This document shows positions 11,257 through 23,598 of a DNA stretch of 64,000 nt, piece after piece; position 1 is the first letter of the stretch; the number at the start of each line of letters is the position of its first letter. Below the pieces are notes generated by a model. That model made no database searches. It had not been told where the DNA came from and saw only the letters and a list, made by a program, of their open reading frames with translations. The position numbers and the translations under genes are program-made. The DNA lies in assembly GCA_964036665.1 (NCBI GenBank), contig OZ038527.1, positions 11,935,835 through 11,999,834 of the forward strand, given 5' to 3'. Origin of the DNA: Gordius sp. MW1. Taxonomy: Eukaryota > Nematomorpha > Gordioida > Gordea > Gordiidae.

Positions 11257-13304
11257 GTATCAAACGAAAGTGCTTAATTTTTGAAAATGCTCTATGCGAT
11301 CATGATTTCAAAGTAATAGTTTTCTGATTCTGATAAATTTTTACTTTTTATCATGGAAACAACGTCTGAAAACGACAACTTTCATCGGATGAATACGGTT
11401 GAATTAAAAAATGTGAAAAACTTTAAGGTAAAATTCATTTTTTTCGATTCTATGTGAAAGAGCTTGAAAAAATATATAAAAGTAAGCCGATTTGAGAATC
11501 CTATTATCCTCGATTGACTTCCGAAAAGAGGTTTTAAGCTGCGAGAACTATCATTTTGACAAAAGACAACGTTTTATTGTTGCGATTAGTTTGTTGTATC
11601 GCAACGTGAGTGCTTAATTTTTGAAAATTGCTCTATGCGATCATTATTTCAAAGTAATAGTTTTCTGATTCTGATAAATTTTTACTTTTTATCATGGAAA
11701 CAACGTCTGAAAACGACAACTTTCATCGGATGAATACGGTTGAATAAAAAAATGTGAAAAACTTTGAGGTAAAAATATTCATTTTTTTCGATTCTATGTG
11801 AAAGAGCGTAAAAAAATATATAAAAATAAGCCAATTTGAGAATCCTATTATCCTCGATTGACTTCCGAAAAGAGGTTTTAAGCTGCGAGAACTATCATTT
11901 TGACAAAAGACAACGTTTTATTGTTGCGATTAGTTTGTTGTATCGTAACGTGAGTGCTTAATTTTTGACAATTGCTCTATGCGATCATGATTTCAAAGTA
12001 ATAGTTTTCTGATTCTGATAAATTTTTACTTTTTATCATGGAAACAACGTCTGAAAACGACAACTTTCATCGGATGAATACGGTTGAATAAAAAAATGTG
12101 AAAAATTTTGAGGTAAAAATATTCATTTTTTTCGATTCTATGTGAAAGAGCTTGAAAAAATATATAAAAGTAAGCCGATTTGAGAATCCTATTATCCTCG
12201 ATTGACTTCCGAAAAGAGGTTTTAAGCTGCGAGAACTATCATTTTGACAAAAGACAACGTTTTATTGTTGCGATTAGTTTGTTGTATCGCAACGTGAGTG
12301 CTTAATTTTTGAAAATTGCTCTATGCGAACATGATTTCAAAGTAATAGTTTTCTGATTCTGATAAATTTTTACTTTTTATCATGGAAACAACGTCTGAAA
12401 ACGACAACTTTCATCGGATGAATATGGTTGAAAGAAAAAAATGTGAAAAATTTTGAGGTAATTTTTTTCCATTCTAAGTGAAAGAGCTTGAAAAAATATA
12501 TAAAAGTAAGCCGATTTGAGAATCCTATTATCCTCGATTGACTTCCGAAAAGAGGTTTTAAGTTGCGAGAACTATCATTTCAAAAGACAACGTTTTATTG
12601 TTGCGATTAGTTTGTTGTATCAAACGTGAGTGCTTAATTTTTGAAAATTGCTCTATGCGATCATGATTTCAAAGTAATAGTTTTCTGATTCTGATAAATT
12701 TTTACTTTTTATCATGGAAACAACGTCTGAAAACGACAAATTTCATCGGATGAATATGGTTGAAAGAAAAAAATGTGAAAAATTTTGAGGTAAAAATATT
12801 CATTTTTTTCGATTCTATGTGAAAGAGCGTAAAAAAATATCTAAAAATAAGCCAATTTGAGAATACTATTATTCTGGATTGACTTCCGAAAAGAGGTTTT
12901 AAGCTGCGAGAACTATCATTTTGACAAAAGACAACGTTTTATTGTTGCGATTAGTTTGTTGTATCGTAACGTGAGTGCTTAATTTTTGAAAATTGCTCTA
13001 TGCGATCATGATTTCAAAGTAATAGTTTTCTGATTCTGATAAATTTTTACTTTTTATCATGGAAACAACGTCTGAAAACGACAACTTTCATCGGATGAAT
13101 ACGGTTGAATAAAAAAATGTGAAAAATTTTGAAGTAAAAATATTAATTTTTTTCGATTCTATGTGAAAGAGCTTGAAAAAACATCTAAAAGTAAGCCGAT
13201 TTGAGAATCCTATTATCCTCGATTGACTTCCGAAAAGAGGTTTTAAGCTGCGAGAACTATCATTTTGACACAAGACAACGTTTTATTGTTGCGATTAGTT
13301 TGTT
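11257..13304 (+). repeat. HOR-B copy 3 (2,048 bp, one monomer lost)
   Basis: It consists of six monomers of 339, 344, 344, 333, 344 and 344 bp with types A', C, G, C, A, G. It lacks the 314-bp C monomer of copies 1 and 2. The A monomer at 12617 shares AATATCTAAAAATAAG and TATTATTCTGG with the one at 10572, showing that the two units share ancestry. Confidence 0.82.
12284..12616 (+). repeat. 333-bp monomer, second copy
   Basis: It has the same shortened A/T tract as 8214-8546, with the private variants GCGAACATG and ATTCTAAGTG. Confidence 0.87.
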
Positions 13305-14333
13305 GTATCGCAACGTGAGTGCTTAATTTTTGAAAATTGCTCTATGCGATGATGATTTCAAAGTAATAGTTTTCTGATTCTAATAAATTTTTACTTTTTA
13401 TCATGGAAACAACGTCTGAAAACGACAACTTTTATCGGATGAATACGGTTGAATAAAAAAATGTGAAAAATTTTGAGGTAAAAATATTCATTTTTTTCGA
13501 TTCTATGTGAAAGAGCGTAAAAAAATATATAAAAATAAGCCAATTTGAGAATACTATTATCCTGGATTGACTTCCGAAAAGAGGTTTTAAGCTGCGAGAA
13601 CTATCATTTTGACAAAAGACAACGTTTTTTGTTGCGATTAGTTTGTTGTATCGCAACGTGAGTGCTTAATTTTTGAAAATTGCTCTATGCGATCATGATT
13701 TCAAAGTAATAGTTTTCTGATTCTGATAAATTTTTACTTTTTATCATGGAAACAACGTCTGAAAACGACAACTTTCATCGGATGAATACGGTTGAATAAA
13801 AAAATGTAAAAACTTTTGAGGTAAAAATATTCATTTTTTTTAATTCTATGTGAAAGAGCGTAAAAAAAAATATAAAAATAAGCCATTTTGAGAATCCTAT
13901 TATCCTCGATTGACTTCCGAAAAGAGGTTTTAAGCTGCGAGAACTATCATTTTGACAAAAGACAACGTTTTATTGTTGCGATTAGTTTGTTGTATCAAAC
14001 GTGAGTGCTTAATTTTTGAAAACTGCTCTATGCAATCATGATTTAAAAGTAATAGTTTTCTGATTCTGATAAATTTTTACTTTTTATCATGGAAACAACG
14101 TCTGAAAACGACAACTTTCATCGGATGAATACGGTTGAAAGAAAAAAATGTGAAAAATTTTGAGGTAAAAATATTTTTTTTTCGATTCTATGAGAAAGAG
14201 CTTGAAAAAATATATAAAAGTAAGCCGATTTGAGAATCCTATTATCCTCGATTGACTTCCGAAAAGAGGTTTTAAGCTGCGAGAACTATCATTTTGACAA
14301 AAGACAACGTTTTATTGTTGCGATTAGTTTGTT

Positions 14334-15617
14334 GTATCGCAACGTGAGTGCTTAATTTTTGAAAATTGCTCTATGCGATCATGATTTCAAAGTAATAGTT
14401 TTCTGATTCTGTTTTTACTTTTTATCATGGAAACAACGTCTGAAAACGACAACTTTCATCGGATGAATACGGTTGAATAAAAAAATGTGAAAAATTTTGA
14501 GGTAAAAATATTCATTTTTTTCGATTCTATGTGAAAGAGCGTAAAAAAATATATAAAAATAAGCCAATTTGAGAATCCTATTATCCTCGATTGACTTCCG
14601 AAAAGAGGTTTTAAGCTGCGAGAACTATCATTTTGCAAAAGACAACGTTTTATTGTTGCGATTAGTTTGTTGTATCAAACGTGAGTGCTTAATTTTTGAA
14701 AATTGCTCTATGCGATCATGATTTCAAAGTAATAGTTTTCTGATTCTGATAAATTTTTACTTTTTATCATGGAAACAACGTCTGAAACGACAACTTTCAT
14801 CGGATGAATACGGTTGAATAAAAAAATGTGAAAAATTTTGAGGTAAAAATATTCCGAAAAGAGGTTTTAAGCTGCGAGAACTATCATTTTGACAAAAGAC
14901 AACGTTTTATTGTTGCGATTAGTTTGTTGTATCGCAACGTGAGTGCTTAATTTTTGAAAACTGCTCTATGCAATCATGATTTCAAAGTAATAGTTTTCTG
15001 ATTCTGATAAATTTTTACTTTTTATCATGGAAACAACGTCTAAAAACGACAAATTTCATCGGATGAATACGGTTGAATATAAAAATGTGAAAAATTTTGA
15101 GGTAAAAATATTCATTTTTTTCGATTCTATGTGAAAAAGCGTAAAAAAATATATAAAAATAAGCCAATTTCAGAATCCTATTATCCTCGATTGACTTCCG
15201 AAAAGAGGTTTTAAGCTGCGAGAACTATGATTTTGACAAAAGACAACGTTTTATTGTTGCGATTAGTTTGTTGTATCGCAACGTGAGTGCTTAATTTTTG
15301 AAAACTGCTCTATGCGATCATGATTTCAAAGTAATAGTTTTCTGATTCTGACAAATTTTTACTTTTTATCATGGAAACAACGTCTAAAAACGACAAATTT
15401 CATCGGATGAATACGGTAGAAAGAAAAAAATGTTAAAAATTTTGAGGTAAAAATATTCATTTTTTTCGATTCTATGTGAAAGAGCTTGAAAAAATATATA
15501 AAAGTAAGCCGATTTGAGAATCCTATTATCCTCGATTGACTTCCGAAAAGAGGTTTTAAGTTGCGAGAACTATCATTTTGACAAAAGACAACGTTTTATT
15601 GTTGCGGTTAGTTTGTT
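14334..15617 (+). repeat. Module Q copy 1 (1,284-bp tetramer)
   Basis: It consists of four monomers of 338, 257, 344 and 345 bp with types C, A, C, C. The first has a five-base deletion (GATTCTGTTTTTAC), the second an 85-bp internal deletion, the third GAATATAAAAATG, and the fourth TCTGACAAATTTTT with GGTAGAAAG. Confidence 0.9.
14672..14928 (+). repeat. 257-bp monomer with 85-bp internal deletion
   Basis: The sequence passes directly from GGTAAAAATATTC to CGAAAAGAGG near 14855, removing the 85 bases between them, including the TATA-like site. TTC lies at the end of both flanks, so the deletion has a 3-bp microhomology. It also has CTGAAACGAC with one A missing. Four further copies share the exact junction: 16987-17243, 21707-21963, 22653-22909 and 23937-24193. 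Confidence 0.93.
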
Positions 15618-16347
15618 GTATCAAACGTGAGTGCTTAATTTTTGAAAACTGCTCTATGCAATCATGATTTCAAAGTAATAGTTTTCTGATTCTGATAAAT
15701 TTTTACTTTTTATCATGGAAACAACGTCTGAAAACGACAACTTTCATCGGATGAATACGGTTGAATAAAAAAATGTGAAAAATTTTGAGGTAAAAATATT
15801 CTTTTTTTTCGATTCTATGTGAAAGAGCGTAAAAAAATATATAAAAATAAGCCAATTTGAGAATACTATTATCCTGGATTGACTTCCGAAAAGAGGTTTT
15901 AAGCTGCGAGAACTATCATTTTGACAAAAGGCAACGTTTTATTGTTGCGATTAGTTTGTTGTATCGTAACGTGAGTGCTTAATTTTTGAAAATTGCTCTA
16001 TGCGATCATGATTTCAAAGTAATAGTTTTCTGATTCTGATATATTTTTACTTTTAATCATGGAAACAACGTCTGAAAACGACAACTTTCATCGGATGAAT
16101 ACGGTAGAAAGAAAAAAATGTGAAAAATTTTGAGGTAAAAATATTCATTTTTTTCGATTCTATGTGAAAGAGCGTAAAAAAATATATAAAAATAAGCCAA
16201 TTTGAGAATACTATTATCCTGGATTGACTTCCGAAGAGGTTTTAAGCTGCGAGAACTATCATTTTGACAAAAGACAACGTTTTATTGTTGCGATTAGTTT
16301 GTTGTATCGTAACGTGAGTGCTTAATTTTTGAAAATTGCTCTATGCG

Positions 16348-16355
16348 ATCATGAT
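16348..16355. other. 8-bp palindrome ATCATGAT, representative copy
   Basis: ATCATGAT is self-complementary and present in most monomers, about 45 bases after the monomer start. In C and G types it is preceded by GCG, creating a GATC site; in A types it is preceded by CA. A set of HOR-B monomers has ATCATTAT instead. Confidence 0.75.
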
Positions 16356-16429
16356 TTCAAAGTAATAGTTTTCTGATTCTGATAAATTTTTACTTTTTAT
16401 CATGGAAACAACGTCTGAAAACGACAACT

Positions 16430-16442
16430 TTCATCGGATGAA
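16430..16442. other. 13-bp inverted repeat TTCATC-G-GATGAA, representative copy
   Basis: Two 6-base arms flank a single central base. The motif is unchanged in almost every monomer of the window. I noticed exceptions at 9701-9720 (CATCCCATGAA), 13431 (TTTATCGG), 55565 (CATCGGACGAA) and 57611 (CTCATCGG). Confidence 0.8.
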
Positions 16443-16525
16443 TACGGTTGAAAGAAAAAAATGTGAAAAATTTTGAGGTAAAAATATTCATTTTTTTCGA
16501 TTCTATGTGAAAGAGCTTGAAAAAA

Positions 16526-16535
16526 TATATAAAAG
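16526..16535 (+). promoter_or_regulatory. TATA-box-like motif TATATAAAAG, representative copy
   Basis: The sequence matches the eukaryotic TATA-box consensus and recurs in GAGCTTG-type monomers; GAGCGTA-type monomers have TATATAAAAA. It is deleted in the 257-bp monomers. In 30% G+C DNA such a match can occur by chance, so promoter activity is only a possibility. Confidence 0.3.
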
Positions 16536-16648
16536 TAAGCCGATTTGAGAATCCTATTATCCTCGATTGACTTCCGAAAAGAGGTTTTAAGCTGCGAGAA
16601 CTATCATTTTGACAAAAGACAACGTTTTATTGTTGCGATTAGTTTGTT

Positions 16649-17932
16649 GTATCGCAACGTGAGTGCTTAATTTTTGAAAATTGCTCTATGCGATCATGAT
16701 TTCAAAGTAATAGTTTTCTGATTCTGTTTTTACTTTTTATCATGGAAACAACGTCTGAAAACGACAACTTTCATCGGATGAATACGGTTGAATAAAAAAA
16801 TGTGAAAAATTTTGAGGTAAAAATATTCATTTTTTTCGATTCTATGTGAAAGAGCGTAAAAATATATATAAAAATAAGCCAATTTGAGAATCCTATTATC
16901 CTCGATTGACTTCCGAAAAGAGGTTTTAAGCTGCGAGAACTATCATTTTGCAAAAGACAACGTTTTATTGTTGCGATTAGTTTGTTGTATCAAACGTGAG
17001 TGCTTAATTTTTGAAAATTGCTCTATGCGATCATGATTTCAAAGTAATAGTTTTCTGATTCTGATAAATTTTTACTTTTTATCATGGAAACAACGTCTGA
17101 AACGACAACTTTCATCGGATGAATACGGTTGAATAAAAAAATGTGAAAAATTTTGAGTTAAAAATATTCCGAAAAGAGGTTTTAAGCTGCGAGAACTATC
17201 ATTTTGACAAAAGACAACGTTTTATTGTTGCGATTAGTTTGTTGTATCGCAACGTGAGTGCTTAATTTTTGAAAACTGCTCTATGCAATCATGATTTCAA
17301 AGTAATAGTTTTCTGATTCTGATAAATTTTTACTTTTTATCATGGAAACAACGTCTAAAAACGACAAATTTCATCGGATGAATACGGTTGAATATAAAAA
17401 TGTGAAAAATTTTGAGGTAAAAATATTCATTTTTTTCGATTCTATGTGAAAGAGCGTAAAAAAATATATAAAAATAAGCCAATTTGAGAATCCTATTATC
17501 CTCGATTGACTTCCGGAAAGAGGTTTTAAGCTGCGAGAACTATCATTTTGACAAAAGACAACGTTTTATTGTTGCGATTAGTTTGTTGTATCGCAACGTG
17601 AGTGCTTAATTTTTGAAAACTGCTCTATGCGATCATGATTTCAAAGTAATAGTTTTCTGATTCTGACAAATTTTTACTTTTTATCATGGAAACAACGTCT
17701 AAAAACGACAAATTTCATCGGATGAATACGGTAGAAAGAAAAAAATGTTAAAAATATTGAGGTAAAAATATTCATTTTTTTCGATTTTATGTGAAAGAGC
17801 GTAAAAAAATATATAAAAATAAGCCAATTTGAGAATCCTATTATCCTCGATTGACTTCCGAAAAGAGGTTTTAAGTTGCGAGAACTATCATTTTGACAAA
17901 AGACAACGTTTTATTGTTGCGGTTAGTTTGTT
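16649..17932 (+). repeat. Module Q copy 2 (1,284-bp tetramer)
   Basis: It has the same four segment lengths and the same diagnostic deletions as 14334-15617, 2,315 bp downstream. Private differences include GTAAAAATATATATAAAAA near 16857 and TTTTGAGTTAAAAATATTCC near 17152. Confidence 0.9.
16987..17243 (+). repeat. 257-bp monomer, copy 2
   Basis: It has the same deletion junction (ATATTCCGAAAAG near 17168) and the same CTGAAACGAC variant as the other four 257-bp copies. Confidence 0.93.
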
Positions 17933-20337
17933 GTATCAAACGTGAGTGCTTAATTTTTGAAAATTGCTCTATGCGATCATGATTTCAAAGTAATAGTTTT
18001 CTGATTCTGATAAATTTTTACTTTTTATCATGGAAATAACGTCTGAAAACGACAACTTTCATCGGATGAATACGGTTGAATAAAAAAATGTGAAAAATTT
18101 TGAGGTAAAAATATTCATTTTTTTCGATTCTATGTGAAAGAGCTTGAAAAAATATATAAAAGTAAGCCGATTTGAGAATCCTATTATCCTCGATTGACTT
18201 CCGAAAAGAGGTTTTAAGTTGCGAGAACTATCATTTTGACAAAAGACAACGTTTTATTGTTGCGGTTAGTTTGTTGTATCAAACGTGAGTGCTTAATTTT
18301 TGAAAACTGCTCTATGCAATCATGATTTCAAAGTAATAGTTTTCTGATTCTGATAAATTTTTACTTTTTATCATGGAAACAACGTCTGAAAACGACAACT
18401 TTCATCGGATGAATACGGTTGAATAAAAAATGTGAAAAATTTTGAGGTAAAAATATTCTTTTTTTTCAATTCTATGTGAAAGAGCGTAAAAAAATATATA
18501 AAAATAAGCCAATTTGAGAATACTATTATCCTAAATTGACTTCCGAAAAGAGGTTTTAAGCTGCGAGAACTATCATTTTGACAAAAGGCAACGTTTTATT
18601 GTTGCGATTAGTTTGTTGTATCGTAACGTGAGTGCTTAATTTTTGAAAATTGCTCTATGCGATCATGATTTCAAAGTAATAGTTTTTTGATTCTGATATA
18701 TTTTTACTTTTAATCATGGAAACAACGTCTGAAAACGACAACTTTCATCGGATGAATACGGTAGAAAGAAAAAAATGTGAAAAATTTTGAGGTAAAAATA
18801 TTCATTTTTTTCGATTCTATGTGAAAGAGCGTAAAAAAATATATAAAAATAAGCCAATTTGAGAATACTATTATCCTGGATTGACTTCCGAAAAGAGGTT
18901 TTAAGCTGCGAGAACTATCATTTTGACAAAAGACAACGTTTTATTGTTGCGATTAGTTTGTTGTATCGTAACGTGAGTGCTTAATTTTTGAAAATTGCTC
19001 TATATGCGATCATGATTTCAAAGTAATAGTTTTCTGATTCTGATAAATTTTTACTTTTTATCATGGAAACAACGTCTGAAAACGACAACTTTCATCGGAT
19101 GAATACGGTTGAATAAAAAAATGTGAAAAATTTTGAGGTAAAAATATTCATTTTTTTCGATTCTATGTGAAAGAGCTTGAAAAAATATATAAAAGTAAGC
19201 CGATTTGAGAATCCTATTATCCTTGATTGACTTCCGAAGAGGTTTTAAGCTGCGAGAACTATCATTTTGACAAAAGACAACGTTTTATTGTTGCGATTAG
19301 TTTGTTGTATCGCAACGTGAATGCTTAATTTTTGAAAATTGCTCTATGCGATCATGATTTCAAAGTAATAGTTTTCTGATTCTGATAAATTTTTACTTTT
19401 TATCATGGAAACAACGTCTGAAAACGACAACTTTCATCGGATGAATACGGTTGAAAGAAAAAAATGTGAAAAATTTTGAGGTAAAAATATTTATTTTTTT
19501 CGATTCTATGTGAAAGAGCTTAAAAAAATATATAAAAGTAAGCCGATTTGAGAATCCTATTATCCTCAATTGACTTCCGAAAAGAGGTTTTAAGCTGCGA
19601 GAACTATCATTTTGACAAAAGACAACGTTTTATTGTTGCGATTAGTTTGTTGTATCGCAACGTGAATGCTTAATTTTTGAAAATTGCTCTATGCGATCAT
19701 GATTTCAAAGTAATAGTTTTCTGATTCTGATAAATTTTTACTTTTTATCATGGAAACAACGTCTGAAAACGACAACTTTCATCGGATGAATACGGTTGAA
19801 AGAAAAAAATGTGAAAAATTTTGAGGTAAAAATATTTATTTTTTTCGATTCTATGTGAAAGAGCGTAAAAAAATATATAAAAATAAGCCAATTTGAGAAT
19901 CCTATTATCCTCGATTGACTTCCGAAAAGAGGTTTTAAGCTGCGAGAACTATCATTTTGACAAAAGACAACGTTTTATTGTTGCGATTAGTTTGTTGTAT
20001 CGCAACGTGAGTGCTTAATTTTTGAAAACTGCTCTATGCGATCATGATTTCAAAGTAATAGTTTTCTGATTCTGACAAATTTTTACTTTTTATCATGGAA
20101 ACAACGTCTAAAAACGACAAATTTCATCGGATGAATACGGTAGAAAGAAAAAATTTTTAAAAATATTGAGGTAAAAATATTCATTTTTCGATTTTATGTG
20201 AAAGAGCGTAAAAAAATATATAAAAATAAGCCATTGAGAATCCTATTATCCTCGATTGACTTCCGAAAAGAGGTTTTAAGTTGCGAGAACTATCATTTTG
20301 ACAAAAGACAACGTTTTATTGTTGCGATTAGTTTGTT
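17933..20337 (+). repeat. Module M copy 1 (2,405-bp heptamer)
   Basis: It consists of seven monomers of 343, 342, 345, 344, 345, 345 and 341 bp with types A, A, G, G, C, C, C. The fifth and sixth monomers have GTGAATGC instead of GTGAGTGC, and the sixth has TATCCTCAATTGAC. Its first monomer (GAAAATTGCTCTATGCG, GGAAATAACG) differs from that of the later copies. It follows module Q copy 2 directly. Confidence 0.87.
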
Positions 20338-21368
20338 GTATCAAACGTGAGTGCTTAATTTTTGAAAACTGCTCTATGCAATCATGATTTAAAAGTAATA
20401 GTTTTCTGATTCTGATAAATTTTTACTTTTTATCATGGAAACAACGTCTGAAAACGACAACTTTCATCGGATGAATACGGTTGAATAAAAAAATGTGAAA
20501 AATTTTGAGGTAAAAATATTCATTTTTTTCGATTCTATGTGAAAGAGCTTGAAAAAATATATAAAAGTAAGCCGATTTGAGAATCCTATTATCCTCGATT
20601 GACTTCCGAAAAGAGGTTTTAAGTTGCGAGAACTATCATTTTGACAAAAGACAACGTTTTATTGTTGCGGTTAGTTTGTTGTATCAAACGTGAGTGCTTA
20701 ATTTTTGAAAACTGCTCTATGCAATCATGATTTCAAAGTAATAGTTTTCTGATTCTGATAAATTTTTACTTTTAATCATGGAAACAACGTCTGAAAACGA
20801 CAACTTTCATCGGATGAATACAGTTGAATAAAAAAATGTGAAAAATTTTGAGGTAAAAATATTCTTTTTTTTTCGATTCTATGTGAAAAAGCGTAAAAAA
20901 ATATATAAAAATAAGCCAATTTGAGAATCCTATTATCCTCGATTGACTTCCGAAAGGAGGTTTTAAGTTGCGAGAACTATCATTTTGACAAAAGACAACG
21001 TTTTATTGTTGCGATTAGTTTGTTGTATCAAACGTGAGTGCTTAATTTTTGAAAACTGCTCTATGCAATCATGATTTAAAAGTAATAGTTTTCTGATTCT
21101 GATAAATTTTTACTTTTTATCATGGAAACAACGTCTGAAAACGACAACTTTCATCGGATGAATACGGTTGAAAGAAAAAAATGTGAAAAATTTTGAGGTA
21201 AAAATATTTATTTTTTTCGATTCTATGTGAAAGAGCTTGAAAAAATATATAAAAGTAAGCCGATTTGAGAATCCTATTATCCTCGATTGACTTCCGAAAA
21301 GAGGTTTTAAGCTGCGAGAACTATCATTTTGACAAAAGACAACGTTTTATTGTTGCGATTAGTTTGTT

Positions 21369-22652
21369 GTATCGCAACGTGAGTGCTTAATTTATGAAAA
21401 TTGCTCTATGCGATCATGATTTCAAAGTAATAGTTTTCTGATTCTGTTTTTACTTTTTATCATGGAAACAACGTCTGAAAACGACAACTTTCATCGGATG
21501 AATACGGTTGAATAAAAAAATGTGAAAAATTTTGAGGTAAAAATATTCATTTTTTTCGATTCTATGTGAAAGAGCGTAAAAAAATATATAAAAATAAGCC
21601 AATTTGAGAATCCTATTATCCTCGATTGACTTCCGAAAAGAGGTTTTAAGCTGCGAGAACTATCATTTTGCAAAAGACAACGTTTTATTGTTGCGATTAG
21701 TTTGTTGTATCAAACGTGAGTGCTTAATTTTTGAAAATTGCTCTATGCGATCATGATTTCAAAGTAATAGTTTTCTGATTCTGATAAATTTTTACTTTTT
21801 ATTATGGAAACAACGTCTGAAACGACAACTTTCATCGGATGAATACGGTTGAATAAAAAAATGTGAAAAATTTTGAGGTAAAAATATTCCGAAAAGAGGT
21901 TTTAAGCTGCGAGAACTATCATTTTGACAAAAGACAACGTTTTATTGTTGCGATTAGTTTGTTGTATCGCAACGTGAGTGCTTAATTTTTGAAAACTGCT
22001 CTATGCAATCATGATTTCAAAGTAATAGTTTTCTGATTCTGATAAATTTTTACTTTTTATCATGGAAACAACGTCTAAAAACGACAAATTTCATCGGATG
22101 AATACGGTTGAATATAAAAATGTGAAAAATTTCGAGGTAAAAATATTCATTTTTTTCGATTCTATGTGAAAGAGCGTAAAAAAATATATAAAAATAAGCC
22201 AATTTGAGAATCCTATTATCCTCGATTGACTTCCGAAAAGAGGTTTTAAGCTGCGAGAACTATCATTTTGACAAAAGACAACGTTTTATTGTTGCGATTA
22301 GTTTGTTGTATCGCAACGTGAGTGCTTAATTTTTGAAAACTGCTCTATGCGATCATGATTTCAAAGTAATAGTTTTCTGATTCTGACAAATTTTTACTTT
22401 TTATCATGGAAACAACGTCTAAAAACGACAAATTTCATCGGATGAATACGGTAGAAAGAAAAAAATGTTAAAAATATTGAGGTAAAAATATTCATTTTTT
22501 TCGATTTTATGTGAAAGAGCGTAAAAAAATATATAAAAATAAGCCAATTTGAGAATCCTATTATCCTCGATTGACTTCCGAAAGGAGGTTTTAAGTTGCG
22601 AGAACTATCATTTTGACAAAAGACAACGTTTTATTGTTGCGATTAGTTTGTT
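21369..22652 (+). repeat. Module Q copy 3 (1,284-bp tetramer)
   Basis: It has the same 338-257-344-345 pattern and diagnostic deletions. Private differences are TTTATGAAAATTG near 21392, TTTTTATTATGG near 21798 and ATTTCGAGG near 22130. TTTTTATTATGG is shared with copy 4. Confidence 0.9.
21707..21963 (+). repeat. 257-bp monomer, copy 3
   Basis: It has the same deletion junction near 21888, with the TTTTTATTATGG variant also seen at 22653 and 23937. Confidence 0.93.
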
Positions 22653-22909
22653 GTATCAAACGTGAGTGCTTAATTTTTGAAAATTGCTCTATGCGATCAT
22701 GATTTCAAAGTAATAGTTTTCTGATTCTGATAAATTTTTACTTTTTATTATGGAAACAACGTCTGAAACGACAACTTTCATCGGATGAATACGGTTGAAT
22801 AAAAAAATGTGAAAAATTTTGAGGTAAAAATATTCCGAAAAGAGGTTTTAAGCTGCGAGAACTATCATTTTGACAAAAGACAACGTTTTATTGTTGCGAT
22901 TAGTTTGTT
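22653..22909 (+). repeat. 257-bp monomer, copy 4, outside a Q tetramer
   Basis: It has the same deletion junction and the TTTTTATTATGG variant. Unlike the others, it is preceded by a 345-bp C monomer and followed by a C monomer carrying TACAGTTGAATA. It looks like the product of an exchange that copied the deletion monomer out of its usual tetramer. Confidence 0.9.
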
Positions 22910-23598
22910 GTATCGCAACGTGAGTGCTTAATTTTAGAAAACTGCTCTATGCAATCATGATTTCAAAGTAATAGTTTTCTGATTCTGATAAATTTTTACT
23001 TTTAATCATGGAAACAACGTCTGAAAACGACAACTTTCATCGGATGAATACAGTTGAATAAAAAAATGTGAAAAATTTTGAGGTAAAAATATTCTTTTTT
23101 TTTCGATTCTATGTGAAAGAGCGTAAAAAAATATATAAAAATAAGCCAATTTGAGAATCCTATTATCCTCGATTGACTTCCGAAAGGAGGTTTTAAGTTG
23201 CGAGAACTATCATTTTGACAAAAGACAACGTTTTATTGTTGCGATTAGTTTGTTGTATCAAACGTGAGTGCTTAATTTTTGAAAACTGCTCTATGCAATC
23301 ATGATTTAAAAGTAATAGTTTTCTGATTCTGATAAATTTTTACTTTTTATCATGGAAACAACGTCTGAAAACGACAACTTTCATCGGATGAATACGGTTG
23401 AAAGAAAAAAATGTGAAAAATTTTGAGGTAAAAATATTTATTTTTTTCGATTCTATGTGAAAGAGCTTGAAAAAATATATAAAAGTAAGCCGATTTGAGA
23501 ATCCTATTATCCTCGATTGACTTCCGAAAAGAGGTTTTAAGCTGCGAGAACTATCATTTTGACAAAAGACAACGTTTTATTGTTGCGATTAGTTTGTT

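Larger units (their letters stand above)
6530..14333 (+). repeat. Block 2: HOR-B array (variable six- to seven-monomer unit)
   Basis: Monomer starts are 6530, 6873, 7212, 7556, 7870, 8214, 8547, 8890, 9229, 9573, 9887, 10230, 10572, 10913, 11257, 11596, 11940, 12284, 12617, 12961, 13305, 13648 and 13992. The repeating order begins with an A' monomer (GTATCAAACGAAAG) and continues C, C, G, C, A with an optional extra G. Units start at 6873, 8890 and 11257 and measure 2,017, 2,367 and 2,048 bp. The block shares A' monomers and the GAAAATAGG marker with HOR-A, so the two are related. It ends with C, C and A monomers that belong to no clear unit. Confidence 0.85.
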
